Shown here: positions 1-8,926 of the stretch, piece after piece
How the letters are laid out: every line of letters begins with the position of its first letter
How positions within the stretch are numbered: the stretch's first letter is position 1
Assembly (NCBI GenBank): GCA_037442505.1
Contig: JBBIPZ010000013.1
Span: 1-64,000, forward strand
DNA: 64,000 nt
Origin: JBBIPZ01 sp037442505 [NCBI: Deltaproteobacteria bacterium]
GTDB taxonomy: Bacteria; CALINM01
Direction: 5' to 3'
The notes under the pieces: model-generated
Told to the model about the DNA's origin: nothing
The model's input: the letters and a program-made list of their open reading frames with translations, nothing else
Database searches by the model: none
Position numbers and translations under genes: made by a program

Positions 1-59
1 TGAAGAAGATTATTGACCTGTCCCCTTTTTTTGAAATTGTCTATGAGTCTTTAAGTTTT

Positions 60-3000
60 TTAGTATTCATTGAAATTTTTTCTGTTTTCTATGGCGATGA
101 TAATCTCTTTCTTTAACCTCGAAATCCTTTCTTTTTCTTTTGTAAGATAATCATCTCCAAGTTTTTCTCGAAGTTTTTTTATATTTCTTATAACTTCATC
201 GGTACTTTCCCCGGCAAGTCTTCTTATTGTGTATTTTGAAAGGGTGCCGTAATCAAACAAGTCTTCAAGCAAGTTTTTTATGAAAGGTTTTAGTTCAGTA
301 ACGCACACGTTATCATCTCTTTTCAACAAGCTCTTTAGGTTGTTTATCGCTTTATTTTCTGTGCTTTGTTGGTTATTTCTTAATATATGTCGTTCTTCGT
401 ATCTTTTGACTTCTTCATAAGCATCCCAGAACTTATCTGATAAGGGCAAAGGGGCTTCTGTTTCTTCTGCCTTTATTTTGTCAATGACTTCATCTAAACT
501 AACTATTTGATGGTTATCTTCTTCTTTGTCGTAGGTTTTTTGGTGGATGAATATCCTGCCTTTTTTTATAACAACAAACAGCTCGTCTTCCGTTCCTTTT
601 TTGGCTACTTTTATCCTTTTGGGGAAGTCTTCTAATTTTTTTATAAGTTCAGGATTTTTGTTTTTTATCTCTTCAAACTCTTTTACTATCTTTGTGATAA
701 AGCTTTCTCCTTCCATCTCCTCAGGATTTTGTTGAATTTTCGAATATAATCCTGCTGGCGTCGGCTCTTCATCTATGTCGAATATTTTTGCATCTTCACC
801 TAAAGTGTTATGGATTAAAAACATCTTGTTCTGCGCAATTTCTCTCGATCTTACAAGGTCTGCACCCTTTTCTGTGGGAAAAAAGTTTACTATGTAAAGG
901 CTGTCGAAAACCTTTCTGCTTATACGGTTGATCCTTCCTACCCTCTGGATTACTCGAACAGGATTCCAGGGGATATCGTAGTTTATAACCATGCCTGCCC
1001 TGTTCAGGTTGAAGCCTTCTGAGATTTTATCTGTTGTAAGCAGGATGTCATATTTATTTTCCTGTTTGCTGTAGCTTGCATCAAAGTTTTCGTAAATTTC
1101 ATTTGTCTTTTGTTGAGTTAAATCTCCTGCTACTGTTAGAACCCTGTTGTTGAAGACAGCTTCTAATTTGGGCCGTAAGTGTAGTACAGTATCTTTGTAC
1201 TCTGAAAAGATGATAACCTTTCTTTCAGGCTCGTTTTGTAAACTTTCTTTTATCTTGATTATCAATTTTTCAGCCTTGGGGTCGTTATCCACAAGTTTTA
1301 AAGAATCTACTTCTTTTAAGATGAAGTCAAATAGTTCAATGTCGCCTTTTATATCTTTTAAAAATCCTTCTCTGTCCCGGAACCTGTTTAGTTCATAAAC
1401 CTTGTGATTTTTTTGATAATTTTTTTCCTTTAACCTATCTGCATATTCTTTTAGTTCTTGTTCGATTATTTCGTCTGGCTCATTTTTTATACTTTCTAAA
1501 AGTTGTCTATCGAGAATGTATTTATTTGTCTTTTCAACGAACTCTAAAACTATCTGGGTAATATTTTTAAAGTTTTCAAGACTTTGCTTAAAGGCACCAA
1601 AGGAGCTTTCAAACCTTTTTACAAGCAATCTTCTCATTAAATCATAAAGGTTAAACTGCGATATGTATTCAAAGTAGTCTTTACCCTCTTCTTCTACTTC
1701 GCCCTTCTCATAACTGAAGGGCTGGTAAATTGCACCTTTAAATTTTCCACCATCTGATGGCATTGCAAAGTATTTGTTTATTATATTGTCATAAAATGTT
1801 GATTGACTGATATCTAACTCGTAGAACCACTCGATAGGGTCTTCTACCTTTGAAAGGTCGTTTATTTCGTCTCTATAGTAGGGATTTTCTTTTAAATCCA
1901 GACGGTTTCTCCTTATCACAACAGGCTCTATTACGTCCCGGATTTCTCTGGCAAGATGGTGTGCCCTTTTTTTTACCTTTCTCAAATCAATGGATTTGGT
2001 ACCGAAGATGGCTTCATATTTGTTTTCTGCCTTTCTTTTTTCATCGTCTTTTGAATATGCATTTTTTGTGATGTAGGCAAGTTCTTCAAACATGTCACCA
2101 AAGACTTTAAATTTATATTCCAGATTGTCTGACAGAGTAATGTTTGACTTTCTGGGGATTACAAAAAGTTTGAGCATTGAAAAAATATCTTCTGGTTTAT
2201 TATTGAAGGGCGTTGCAGTAAGAAGTATTACCTTTTTACCCCTACAAATCTCTTTTAAGGCTTCATAGCTTTTTGTATCTTCATTTCTAAACCTGTGGGC
2301 TTCATCTACTATCACTATCTTTATGTCATTAGCTCTACTTATAGCCTCTAAAGCTGTCTCAAGGTTTCCAGAAGAATAAACATCCCAGCCAAGTGAATAA
2401 AGTTTGAAATCTTCCAGATACTTTTTCCAGCCAGATGTCCTTTTATTGTCTCCAATGAGTGATGGTGGAGCAATAACTACACCTCTCTCTTTTAATTGAT
2501 AGGCAATAGCACAAGCAATAATTGTTTTACCAAGTCCTACAACATCAGCAATAATAACGCCGTTGTTACGAGTTATTATGGATACTCCTTGTTTTACAGC
2601 ATCAAGCTGGTATTTGTATCTTCTGTAGCCATTTTTTTCTAACAAATCTTCGAGACTTTTGCTTAGTTCCATACCTTTAAATGTATCAAGGTAGGATTTT
2701 ATAACGTAAGCATAAGCTTCAAAGGGAGAAACTTCTCTGATCAGTGTTTCGTCTTTTAGGATATTTATAAGCTTTGTTTTTGTCTGATCATGTTCAGTAA
2801 GCTTTATAGCGCTATCCCACAATATGTCGAAATACTCTTCAGCTTCCTCTATCCCGTAATCGGATATCTCAACATTAAATTCGTTCTGCAGGTTTAATCC
2901 TGCTCTTGTTAAGTTGCTGCTACCAGTGATGAAAAGGGAGTTTCTTGCTATCTGGTCGTCTTCAAGTTTGAAGATGTAGAGTTTTGAATGGTTTGGCTCT

Positions 3001-3383
3001 AAAGTCTTTCTTATGATCAGCCTGTCTTTTTTTATTAATTCTATAAAAAATTTGGACTGTTTGTAAAACTCTCTGTTATCAAAAATATCTGTATTAATTG
3101 ATTTTTTTAATGAACCAAGAAAATTTGCCGTTCTTTCATTGTCCGTTAAGCTGTCTTCGTTTTGGGCATACTCCCAGATGTCATAGATGTTACTGTCAAC
3201 ATTTAATCCTACAAGAACTTTTATAAGAAGGTCAGGTTTATCTTTTATTGCATTGTAAAGCTCAGTAAGCCCGGAAAAATAAAAGAAGCCTACAAGGAAC
3301 TTAAACTCTTTGCTCTTACTGATGAGTTCCTGTATGCGTTTATTTAAGTTTTTTGTACCTGAATTTGTGATAAAGCCGGTCAT
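60..3383 (-). CDS. PLD-like domain / SNF2-type DEAH helicase fusion protein
   Basis: Protein of 1107 residues joining an N-terminal phospholipase-D-like domain to a superfamily 2 helicase. The PLD half shows one HxK motif (H132, K134) followed by GSSNLT (about 154-159), the pattern of PLD-family nucleases. The helicase half has a Q-like segment near 257, Walker A VGLGKT (282-287), DEAH (360-363), an LLTATPFNN motif III region and a C-terminal helicase domain ending in QRVGRINR. Related fusions are known as stand-alone helicases and in defence or restriction loci (DISARM uses separate PLD and SNF2 proteins), so DNA translocation with nucleolytic or DNA-binding activity is likely. No methylase or other defence partner lies downstream of the promoter side in this window; the other side is the window edge. 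The start has no Shine-Dalgarno sequence but lies just after a promoter. Family assignment is firm; biological role is inferred. Confidence 0.85.
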   Translation of the reverse strand: MTGFITNSGTKNLNKRIQELISKSKEFKFLVGFFYFSGLTELYNAIKDKPDLLIKVLVGLNVDSNIYDIWEYAQNEDSLTDNERTANFLGSLKKSINTDIFDNREFYKQSKFFIELIKKDRLIIRKTLEPNHSKLYIFKLEDDQIARNSLFITGSSNLTRAGLNLQNEFNVEISDYGIEEAEEYFDILWDSAIKLTEHDQTKTKLINILKDETLIREVSPFEAYAYVIKSYLDTFKGMELSKSLEDLLEKNGYRRYKYQLDAVKQGVSIITRNNGVIIADVVGLGKTIIACAIAYQLKERGVVIAPPSLIGDNKRTSGWKKYLEDFKLYSLGWDVYSSGNLETALEAISRANDIKIVIVDEAHRFRNEDTKSYEALKEICRGKKVILLTATPFNNKPEDIFSMLKLFVIPRKSNITLSDNLEYKFKVFGDMFEELAYITKNAYSKDDEKRKAENKYEAIFGTKSIDLRKVKKRAHHLAREIRDVIEPVVIRRNRLDLKENPYYRDEINDLSKVEDPIEWFYELDISQSTFYDNIINKYFAMPSDGGKFKGAIYQPFSYEKGEVEEEGKDYFEYISQFNLYDLMRRLLVKRFESSFGAFKQSLENFKNITQIVLEFVEKTNKYILDRQLLESIKNEPDEIIEQELKEYADRLKEKNYQKNHKVYELNRFRDREGFLKDIKGDIELFDFILKEVDSLKLVDNDPKAEKLIIKIKESLQNEPERKVIIFSEYKDTVLHLRPKLEAVFNNRVLTVAGDLTQQKTNEIYENFDASYSKQENKYDILLTTDKISEGFNLNRAGMVINYDIPWNPVRVIQRVGRINRISRKVFDSLYIVNFFPTEKGADLVRSREIAQNKMFLIHNTLGEDAKIFDIDEEPTPAGLYSKIQQNPEEMEGESFITKIVKEFEEIKNKNPELIKKLEDFPKRIKVAKKGTEDELFVVIKKGRIFIHQKTYDKEEDNHQIVSLDEVIDKIKAEETEAPLPLSDKFWDAYEEVKRYEERHILRNNQQSTENKAINNLKSLLKRDDNVCVTELKPFIKNLLEDLFDYGTLSKYTIRRLAGESTDEVIRNIKKLREKLGDDYLTKEKERISRLKKEIIIAIENRKNFNEY

Positions 3384-3393
3384 ATTTTACGAT

Positions 3394-3423
3394 AAAATAA
3401 CTTAATGAAATAGAAAATGTCAA
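3394..3423 (-). promoter_or_regulatory. Sigma-70 promoter of the PLD-helicase gene, near-leaderless
   Basis: On the minus strand TTGACA (3423-3418) is followed after 18 bases by TATTTT (3399-3394). The predicted transcription start is only a few bases from the ATG at 3383-3381, and no ribosome binding site is visible. Seen directly; start site inferred. Confidence 0.45.
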
Positions 3424-3452
3424 CAATAAAGGCAGTCTTTAAAGTTGGTGTA

Positions 3453-3487
3453 AGATTCTTCGTGGCTAAAAGCCCCTCAGAATGACA
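3453..3487 (+). repeat. Dispersed repeat copy (AGATTCTTCG ... CTCAGAATGACA)
   Basis: A 35-base element with ends AGATTCTTCG and CTCAGAATGACA lies in the 260-base intergenic space between the helicase gene and leuC. The same ends recur in inverted orientation at 10235-10269 and as an inverted pair at 10551-10623, so it belongs to a small family of intergenic repeats. No coding potential. Confidence 0.55.
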
Positions 3488-3592
3488 TAATAAAAGGGTT
3501 GAGATTGAATTTCAAAGTAGTAACTCTGGGAGGTTAAAAAGCTTTGAGTTAGTCAGGTTAGAAGTTTTTTATCGTTAAAAATACAAAAAATT

Positions 3593-3601
3593 TGCTATAC
3601 T
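3593..3601 (+). promoter_or_regulatory. Extended -10 promoter of leuCD operon
   Basis: TGCTATACT is an extended -10 element (TGnTATACT) about 43 bases before the leuC start; the -35 region is poor, as is common with extended -10 promoters. The leader contains the Shine-Dalgarno AAGGAG at 3634-3639. No leader peptide or attenuator hairpin was recognised. Confidence 0.5.
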
Positions 3602-3644
3602 ATTTTAATTACATAACTACATTCACACAAAATAAGGAGTTTTT

Positions 3645-4925
3645 ATGGGAATGACGATTACTGAAAAGATTCTCGCAGCACATTGTGGGAAAAAGGAAGT
3701 TGTGCCGGGCGAACTGATAATGGCAGATATTGATCTGGCATTGGCTAATGACGTAACTGCACCACTTGCTATTAAAGAGTTTGAAAAGTCTGGAGCTCAG
3801 ACGGTTTTTGATAAGGATAAAATTGCGCTTGTTCCCGACCATTTCACACCAAACAAAGACATTAATTCAGCTGAACAGGCGAAGATATTGAGAGATTTTG
3901 CAAAAAAACACAACATTACTCACTATTTTGAAATAGGCGAGATGGGTGTTGAACATGCCCTTTTGCCAGAAAAAGGCATTGTGCTACCCGGAGATTTAGT
4001 AATTGGTGCTGATAGTCATACGTGTACTTACGGTGCACTGGGTGCCTTTGCTACGGGGGTAGGAAGCACTGATATTGCTGCATGTTACCTGACCGGTAAG
4101 GCATGGTTTAAAGTGCCAGAAAGCATGAAATTTATCGTTAATGGCAAGAAAAAGCCGTTTGTTTATGGAAAAGATATTATTCTTTACATCATTGGGAAGA
4201 TTGGGGTTGATGGTGCTTTGTACCGGGCGATGGAGTTTTGTGGAGATACAATAAGATCACTTTCGATGGATAGCCGTTTTTCTATCTGTAATATGGCGAT
4301 AGAAGCTGGCGGGAAAAACGGTATTATTGAACCTGATGAAACTACTTTAAATTATGTAAAACAGCGTGCAAAAAGGGATTTTAAAATATACAAAAGCGAT
4401 TCAGATGCAAAATATGTTGATATTATTGAGATTGATATGTCATCTGTAGAGCCGCAAGTGGCGTTTCCACACCTTCCAGAAAACACGAAACCCGTTTCTG
4501 AAGCTACTCATATCACTATAGATCAGGTAGTTATTGGGTCGTGTACAAATGGACGTATAGAAGACATGCGTATTGCAGCAAAGGTTTTAAAAGGCAAAAA
4601 GGTTGCACCATATGTTAGATTGATTGTAATTCCTGCAACACAGGAAGTATATAAGCAGTGTTTAAACGAAGGTCTGGCAGAGGTGTTTATAGAAGCAGGA
4701 GCGGCTCTTTCAACGCCTACGTGTGGACCGTGTTTAGGCGGGCATATGGGCATTCTTGCAAAAGGAGAACGTGCATTGGCTACAACTAACAGAAATTTTG
4801 TCGGTAGAATGGGACATCCAGAAAGTGAGGTTTATCTTTGCAACCCAGCCGTTGCAGCTGCATCTGCTGTGTTGGGAAGGATTGGTAGTCCACAAGAAAT
4901 TGGTGTAAAAGAGGAGGTTTTATGA
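3645..4925 (+). CDS. leuC: 3-isopropylmalate dehydratase large subunit
   Basis: Catalytic, 4Fe-4S-binding subunit of isopropylmalate isomerase, converting 2-isopropylmalate to 3-isopropylmalate in leucine synthesis. The 426-residue length fits the short LeuC/homoaconitase-type group found in archaea and many anaerobes rather than the longer enterobacterial form. The three cluster cysteines are visible: C300 in GSCTNGR and C360/C363 in [10 protein letters not shown]. The start ATG has AAGGAG six bases upstream. It overlaps leuD by four bases (ATGA), so the two subunits are translationally coupled. Close relatives act on homoaconitate or dimethylmalate; with leuD but no leuA or leuB here, leucine synthesis is the best but not the only reading. 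Confidence 0.9.
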   Translation: MGMTITEKILAAHCGKKEVVPGELIMADIDLALANDVTAPLAIKEFEKSGAQTVFDKDKIALVPDHFTPNKDINSAEQAKILRDFAKKHNITHYFEIGEMGVEHALLPEKGIVLPGDLVIGADSHTCTYGALGAFATGVGSTDIAACYLTGKAWFKVPESMKFIVNGKKKPFVYGKDIILYIIGKIGVDGALYRAMEFCGDTIRSLSMDSRFSICNMAIEAGGKNGIIEPDETTLNYVKQRAKRDFKIYKSDSDAKYVDIIEIDMSSVEPQVAFPHLPENTKPVSEATHITIDQVVIGSCTNGRIEDMRIAAKVLKGKKVAPYVRLIVIPATQEVYKQCLNEGLAEVFIEAGAALSTPTCGPCLGGHMGILAKGERALATTNRNFVGRMGHPESEVYLCNPAVAAASAVLGRIGSPQEIGVKEEVL

Positions 4926-5413
4926 TTTTAACTGGTAAGGCATGGAAGTATGGTGACGATATAAATACTGATCTTATTATTCCCGCAAGATATTTAAACA
5001 CGTCAGACCCTGTGGAGTTAGCTAAGCACTGTATGGAAGACGAAGACCCTGACTTTACAAAAAAGATATCAAAAGGCGATTTTATTGTTGCGGGCAAAAA
5101 TTTTGGTTGTGGCAGTAGTAGAGAACATGCACCTATATCGATAAAGTATGCTGGTGTATCTGCTGTGATAGCCAAAAGCTTTGCAAGGATTTTTTACAGA
5201 AACGCGTTTAATATGGGGTTGCTAATTCTTGAGTGTAACGAAGCTGATGAGATAAAAACGGGTGACGAGATTTATGTTGATACTGAAAAAGGCGAAATCA
5301 AAAATATCACTCAAAACAAAATATATAAAATACTTCCAGTGCCTGACTTTATGGAACAACTGCTTTCTAAAGGTGGGCTGATGGAGTATATGAAAGATTT
5401 AAAAAAAGCTTAA
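4922..5413 (+). CDS. leuD: 3-isopropylmalate dehydratase small subunit
   Basis: Small (swivel-domain) subunit partnering LeuC. The 163-residue protein begins with the typical segment [13 protein letters not shown] and carries the substrate-recognition loop with [10 protein letters not shown] near residues 61-70, which is characteristic of this subunit in the short LeuCD family. The start overlaps the leuC stop by four bases and is preceded by GAGGAGG within the end of leuC. It is followed by only 11 bases before the next gene, a GalT-like protein, so all may be on one transcript. Confidence 0.9.
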   Translation: MILTGKAWKYGDDINTDLIIPARYLNTSDPVELAKHCMEDEDPDFTKKISKGDFIVAGKNFGCGSSREHAPISIKYAGVSAVIAKSFARIFYRNAFNMGLLILECNEADEIKTGDEIYVDTEKGEIKNITQNKIYKILPVPDFMEQLLSKGGLMEYMKDLKKA

Positions 5414-5424
5414 AGGATGTTTTT

Positions 5425-6465
5425 TTGATTACGTTAAAGAAGCAGATTTATTCTACTTCGTATCTTCATCCACGCAAAGATTTTCAGCTATCTGATGTGC
5501 AAGCTGAGATGCGTTTTGACCCTCTTACCGGCCATAGAGTGCGTGTTTTTGAGATTGATTGGCAGACAAAAAAGGTTGATTTTTACGAGCTTGGAGAAAA
5601 AAACAAACATCGCTGTCCATTCTGTGAGGGGGTGCTTGAGAATAAAGCTGCCCGTTTTAATCCAAAACTCTGTGAAAATGGACATTTTAAGAAAGGTACG
5701 GTTACTCTGATACCAAATATTTTACCTTATGCTGAAAATGCCGCTGTTGCGGTTTTAACAAAAGAACACGTCGTGCCAATGGGAAGCATGCCTGAAGAGA
5801 CGATTTTTAACGGGCTAACTTTAATGGCTGAGTATGCTAAAACAGTTTCTTCATTTGATCAAATCGATTACCAGTTTGCATTAATTCACTGGAACTATAT
5901 GCCCACATCTGGTGGGTCTCTCATACATCCTCATATGCAGGTGTATGTCACAAATACACCGCTTAACTATCATGCCCGTGTTTTAGAGAAGGCTCTGGAC
6001 TTCACTAAAAGGATTGGGGTGGAGTTTTTTCAAATCTACCTTGAAAAAGAAGTTGAGGAAAATGAACGATTTATAACAAAAAGGGGAAGAGTAAATCTAA
6101 TTTCTCCATTCGCCTCACGCGGAATGTTAGGAGAGTTTTTGCTTATCATTGAGAACAGCTACAACTATTGCGAAATAACCACGGAAGATTTTGCTAATAT
6201 TGCTTCGATACTAAGAGACTTAAGTCTTTTTTTTGATTCACGAAATATACCCGGCTTTAATATGGCACTTTTTTCGTCTCCGCTTGATTCAAAGATTATG
6301 CTCAATCATATCAGAGTGTATCCTCGAGTTTATCGTGATATATATGTGTTTGCTACAGATATCGAAACTCCAACTCTGCTTTATGGCGAATCTTTCTCGC
6401 TGGTGTCTCCCGAAAGAAACGCAAAGCTTATGAAAGAGTTTTTGTCAAATAAAGGAAAATTATGA
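5425..6465 (+). CDS. GalT-like / HIT-superfamily nucleotidyltransferase of unknown substrate
   Basis: A 346-residue protein related to galactose-1-phosphate uridylyltransferase. It has a CPFC pair (C64, C67) resembling the GalT zinc site and the nucleotidylation motif HPHMQ (H168, H170, Q172), where the second His would carry the nucleotide. The C-terminal half is also GalT-like but its HIRVYPR stretch differs from the usual metal-binding HxH segment. It starts with TTG behind AAAGGA and overlaps cbiL by four bases, placing it in the leu/cobalamin transcript rather than with sugar genes. A second, more typical GalT is encoded at 53100-54092. A true GalT role is therefore doubtful; a different phosphate-ester or nucleotide substrate is likely but not identifiable here. 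Confidence 0.7.
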   Translation: MITLKKQIYSTSYLHPRKDFQLSDVQAEMRFDPLTGHRVRVFEIDWQTKKVDFYELGEKNKHRCPFCEGVLENKAARFNPKLCENGHFKKGTVTLIPNILPYAENAAVAVLTKEHVVPMGSMPEETIFNGLTLMAEYAKTVSSFDQIDYQFALIHWNYMPTSGGSLIHPHMQVYVTNTPLNYHARVLEKALDFTKRIGVEFFQIYLEKEVEENERFITKRGRVNLISPFASRGMLGEFLLIIENSYNYCEITTEDFANIASILRDLSLFFDSRNIPGFNMALFSSPLDSKIMLNHIRVYPRVYRDIYVFATDIETPTLLYGESFSLVSPERNAKLMKEFLSNKGKL

Positions 6466-7169
6466 AATCAAAAACAAAAAAAGGTGGTTTTTTTGGCGTT
6501 TCTCTGGGTGTGGGCGATCCGATGAATATAACTGTTTACGCATTGAGGGTGTTAAATGGGGTTCCTGTTATCGCTGTGCCACAATCAAAAAAAGACGAGC
6601 AAAGTGTAGCCCTTGAAAGGATTAAAAAAATGCCCGTTCATCTTGATGATAAAACTGTGTTGGAACTATATATGCCAATGAAAAAAGGAGACATTTCTAT
6701 CTATTGGCAGAGTGCCGCAAAATCTGTAATTGAATTCCTTTCTCAGGGGACAGATGTTGCTTTTGCTGGTATTGGAGATTTGCTCCATTACGGCACATTT
6801 TATTATATCGAAAGATATGTTAAGGATGCTGGCTTTGAAACATTATATGTTCCGGGTATTACTTCGTATCAAGTGCTTGCGTCAAATTTAAATTTTCCAC
6901 TTGTCCAGGGTAACGAAAAGCTGCTAATTTCACCAGATGATAATTTAGATATTTGTGAAGTTGCGGATTTTGACACGATTGTTTTTTTAAAAAAACCATC
7001 AAATGAAGAGTTTTTTAAAAAACTCTCAGAAGACTACACGCTTTATTTAGGCAAGAATTTGGGATTAAAAGGTGAGAGATTTGGAATAATCGAAAACGTA
7101 AAAAAAGATATGACTAAGCTGCCATATTTTTCGTTAATTATAGCTAAAAAAAGGCATAAGAATGTTTGA
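6462..7169 (+). CDS. cbiL: Precorrin-2/cobalt-factor II C20-methyltransferase
   Basis: SAM-dependent methyltransferase adding the C20 methyl group during corrin ring formation. The N-terminus has the tetrapyrrole-methylase loop GVSLGVGDP (about 12-20), and AGIGDLLHYGTF near residue 100 and VPGITSYQ near 130 correspond to the SAM and substrate loops. At 235 residues the length fits the family. It overlaps the GalT-like gene upstream and cbiF downstream (eight bases), so it is part of a tight cluster with cbiF, cbiG and cbiH. The third loop lacks the usual P in GDP (GDLL), a mild divergence. CobI (aerobic) and CbiL (anaerobic) names are used for the same family; CbiG next door favours the anaerobic route. 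Confidence 0.8.
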   Translation: MKSKTKKGGFFGVSLGVGDPMNITVYALRVLNGVPVIAVPQSKKDEQSVALERIKKMPVHLDDKTVLELYMPMKKGDISIYWQSAAKSVIEFLSQGTDVAFAGIGDLLHYGTFYYIERYVKDAGFETLYVPGITSYQVLASNLNFPLVQGNEKLLISPDDNLDICEVADFDTIVFLKKPSNEEFFKKLSEDYTLYLGKNLGLKGERFGIIENVKKDMTKLPYFSLIIAKKRHKNV

Positions 7170-7926
7170 TAAAAAAACAGTTTATTTTGTGGGTGCTGGT
7201 GCTGGTGATGTTAAATTAATCACTATCAAAGGCAAAGAGTTGCTTGAGACTGCAGATGTTGTTATATATGCTGGTTCGTTAGTTAACAGGGAAATACTTA
7301 ATTACTGTAAGCCTTCATGCGAAATTTACGATTCAAAGACAATGCATCTTGGTGAAATCGTTAGTATTATTGAAAAATCAGTTATGTCTGACAAACTTGT
7401 AGTGAGGCTTCACACAGGTGATCCTTCTCTTTATGGTGCAATTTTTGAGCAGTTTATTGAGCTTGACAAAAGAGGGATTGCATACGAAGTTGTTCCGGGG
7501 GTCAGCTCAGCTTTTGCAGCTGCTGCAGCTTTAAAGAAAGAGTTTACTGTCCCAAACATATCCCAGACTGTCATTTTTACCAGGTTTTCTGGCAGAACAT
7601 CTGTACCAGAAAAGGAAAATTTAGAAAACATTGCCAAATTGCGGGCATCGCTTGTGATATTTCTTTCTATATCTTACATTGATGATGTTGTCAGAGCGCT
7701 TAAAGCTGGTTATTCTGTTGATACTCCATGCTCAGTTGTTTATAAAGCATCGTGGCAAAATCAAAAAATTATTTCCGGCACCCTATCTAATATTGCAGAA
7801 CTTGTTAAAGAGGCTGGAATAAAAAAGACTGCTTTAATTTTGGTGGGAGAGTTTTTGCGCCCCGACCACTATGCTTATTCAAAGCTTTACGAAAAAGATT
7901 TCGAACATGAATTCAGAAAAAAATAA
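7162..7926 (+). CDS. cbiF: Cobalt-precorrin-4 C11-methyltransferase
   Basis: SAM-dependent methyltransferase of the anaerobic cobalamin pathway. The sequence begins with VYFVGAGAGDVKLIT, followed by ADVVIYAGSLVN (about 31-42), which is diagnostic for the CbiF/CobM group, then HTGDPSLYGA and VPGVSSAFAAAAAL. The 254-residue length is usual. It begins inside the last codons of cbiL and its 3' end overlaps cbiG by 20 bases. It acts just before the ring-contraction step that CbiG completes, matching its position next to cbiG. Confidence 0.9.
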   Translation: MFDKKTVYFVGAGAGDVKLITIKGKELLETADVVIYAGSLVNREILNYCKPSCEIYDSKTMHLGEIVSIIEKSVMSDKLVVRLHTGDPSLYGAIFEQFIELDKRGIAYEVVPGVSSAFAAAAALKKEFTVPNISQTVIFTRFSGRTSVPEKENLENIAKLRASLVIFLSISYIDDVVRALKAGYSVDTPCSVVYKASWQNQKIISGTLSNIAELVKEAGIKKTALILVGEFLRPDHYAYSKLYEKDFEHEFRKK

Positions 7927-8926
7927 TCTTCGTGTTCTTGGAATGTACATAACTACAAGTGCACATAAGTTATGTACTCAACTTGCAAATAAGCTGTCTT
8001 TTTCTGTCGAAGTAAAAAAATTACCCAAAGACAACTTTCGTAACTTTTTTAAAGAGGCTTTTAAATATGATGTAATAATAGCTGTTATGGCAACGGGAAT
8101 TGTAGTAAGAGGGCTTGCCCCTTTCATAAAATCTAAACAAACTGATCCTGCCGTTATTGTTATTGATGAAAAAGGAAAATTTGTTATCAGTTTACTTTCC
8201 GGGCATATTGGCGGGGCAAATATGCTTGCACGAGAAATTGCGAATTTAATTAACGCCACACCCGTCATTACTACAAGTTCTGATATAAATAATCTGCCTG
8301 CTGTAGATGTTTATGCTAAAGAAATGAACTATACAATAAGCGATTTTAAAATTTGCAAAGACGTTGCAATGGCTTTGATTAAAGGCAAGAAAATTCCTGT
8401 TTATGTAGAAACTGGTGAACCAAAACATTTTTTTCGTCAGCCATGTTTCCAATTACTTGATAAAAAAAGCTTTTTAAAGATTGATGGATTAAAGATAGCG
8501 GTTTCAGAAAAACTCATTTGCTCAAATGATACACTTTATCTGATACCAAAAAGACTGGTGCTTGGAATGGGATTTCATAGAGGACTTGATTTTGAAGCTA
8601 TGATGGCATTTGTAAAGTCGCAATTTAAAATAAGAAAATTATTCCTTGATGCGGTAAAAATAATAGCAACTATCGACAAGCGAAACAATGAAAAAGGTTT
8701 TTTTACTCTTTGTGATACGATAAAAGCAACTCCCATCTTTTTTTCAGAGAATGAGCTTGCTGCCGTTAGCGCTGTAACGCAGAGTGAAGTTGTAAAAAAA
8801 TATCATTTTTCCGGAAATGTCTCTGAAGCCGCTGCATTGCTTGCAAGTAATCATGGGAAGATTATTGTTTCAAAAATAAAGGGGGGGAATATCACCTTAT
8901 GCATAGCAAAGGAAAAATATTTGTAG
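7907..8926 (+). CDS. cbiG: Cobalt-precorrin-5A hydrolase
   Basis: CbiG opens the delta-lactone of cobalt-precorrin-5A and releases acetaldehyde; it is specific to the oxygen-independent pathway. The N-terminal part contains VIAVMATGIVVRGLAPF and SLLSGHIGGANMLAREIA, the hallmark of the family, and the C-terminal domain carries LGMGFHRG and AAAL/SKIKGGNITLCIA type segments. I prefer the ATG at 7907 (339 residues); an upstream in-frame ATG at 7871 would add 12 residues lying wholly within cbiF and unlike the family N-terminus. It overlaps cbiF by 20 bases and cbiH by 28 bases. Confidence 0.88.
   Translation: MNSEKNNLRVLGMYITTSAHKLCTQLANKLSFSVEVKKLPKDNFRNFFKEAFKYDVIIAVMATGIVVRGLAPFIKSKQTDPAVIVIDEKGKFVISLLSGHIGGANMLAREIANLINATPVITTSSDINNLPAVDVYAKEMNYTISDFKICKDVAMALIKGKKIPVYVETGEPKHFFRQPCFQLLDKKSFLKIDGLKIAVSEKLICSNDTLYLIPKRLVLGMGFHRGLDFEAMMAFVKSQFKIRKLFLDAVKIIATIDKRNNEKGFFTLCDTIKATPIFFSENELAAVSAVTQSEVVKKYHFSGNVSEAAALLASNHGKIIVSKIKGGNITLCIAKEKYL

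Noticed and set aside
1850-2071. Antisense open frames inside real genes, such as this one in the helicase
   Set aside because: They lie entirely within well-supported genes in another frame, have no recognisable domains and lack ribosome binding sites.
3487-3644. Cobalamin riboswitch or leucine attenuator before leuC
   Set aside because: No cobalamin-box or leader peptide pattern is visible and the cbi genes lie deep inside the operon.
7871-7906. Start of cbiG at 7871
   Set aside because: The added 12 residues lie wholly in cbiF and do not resemble CbiG; ATG at 7907 is better.
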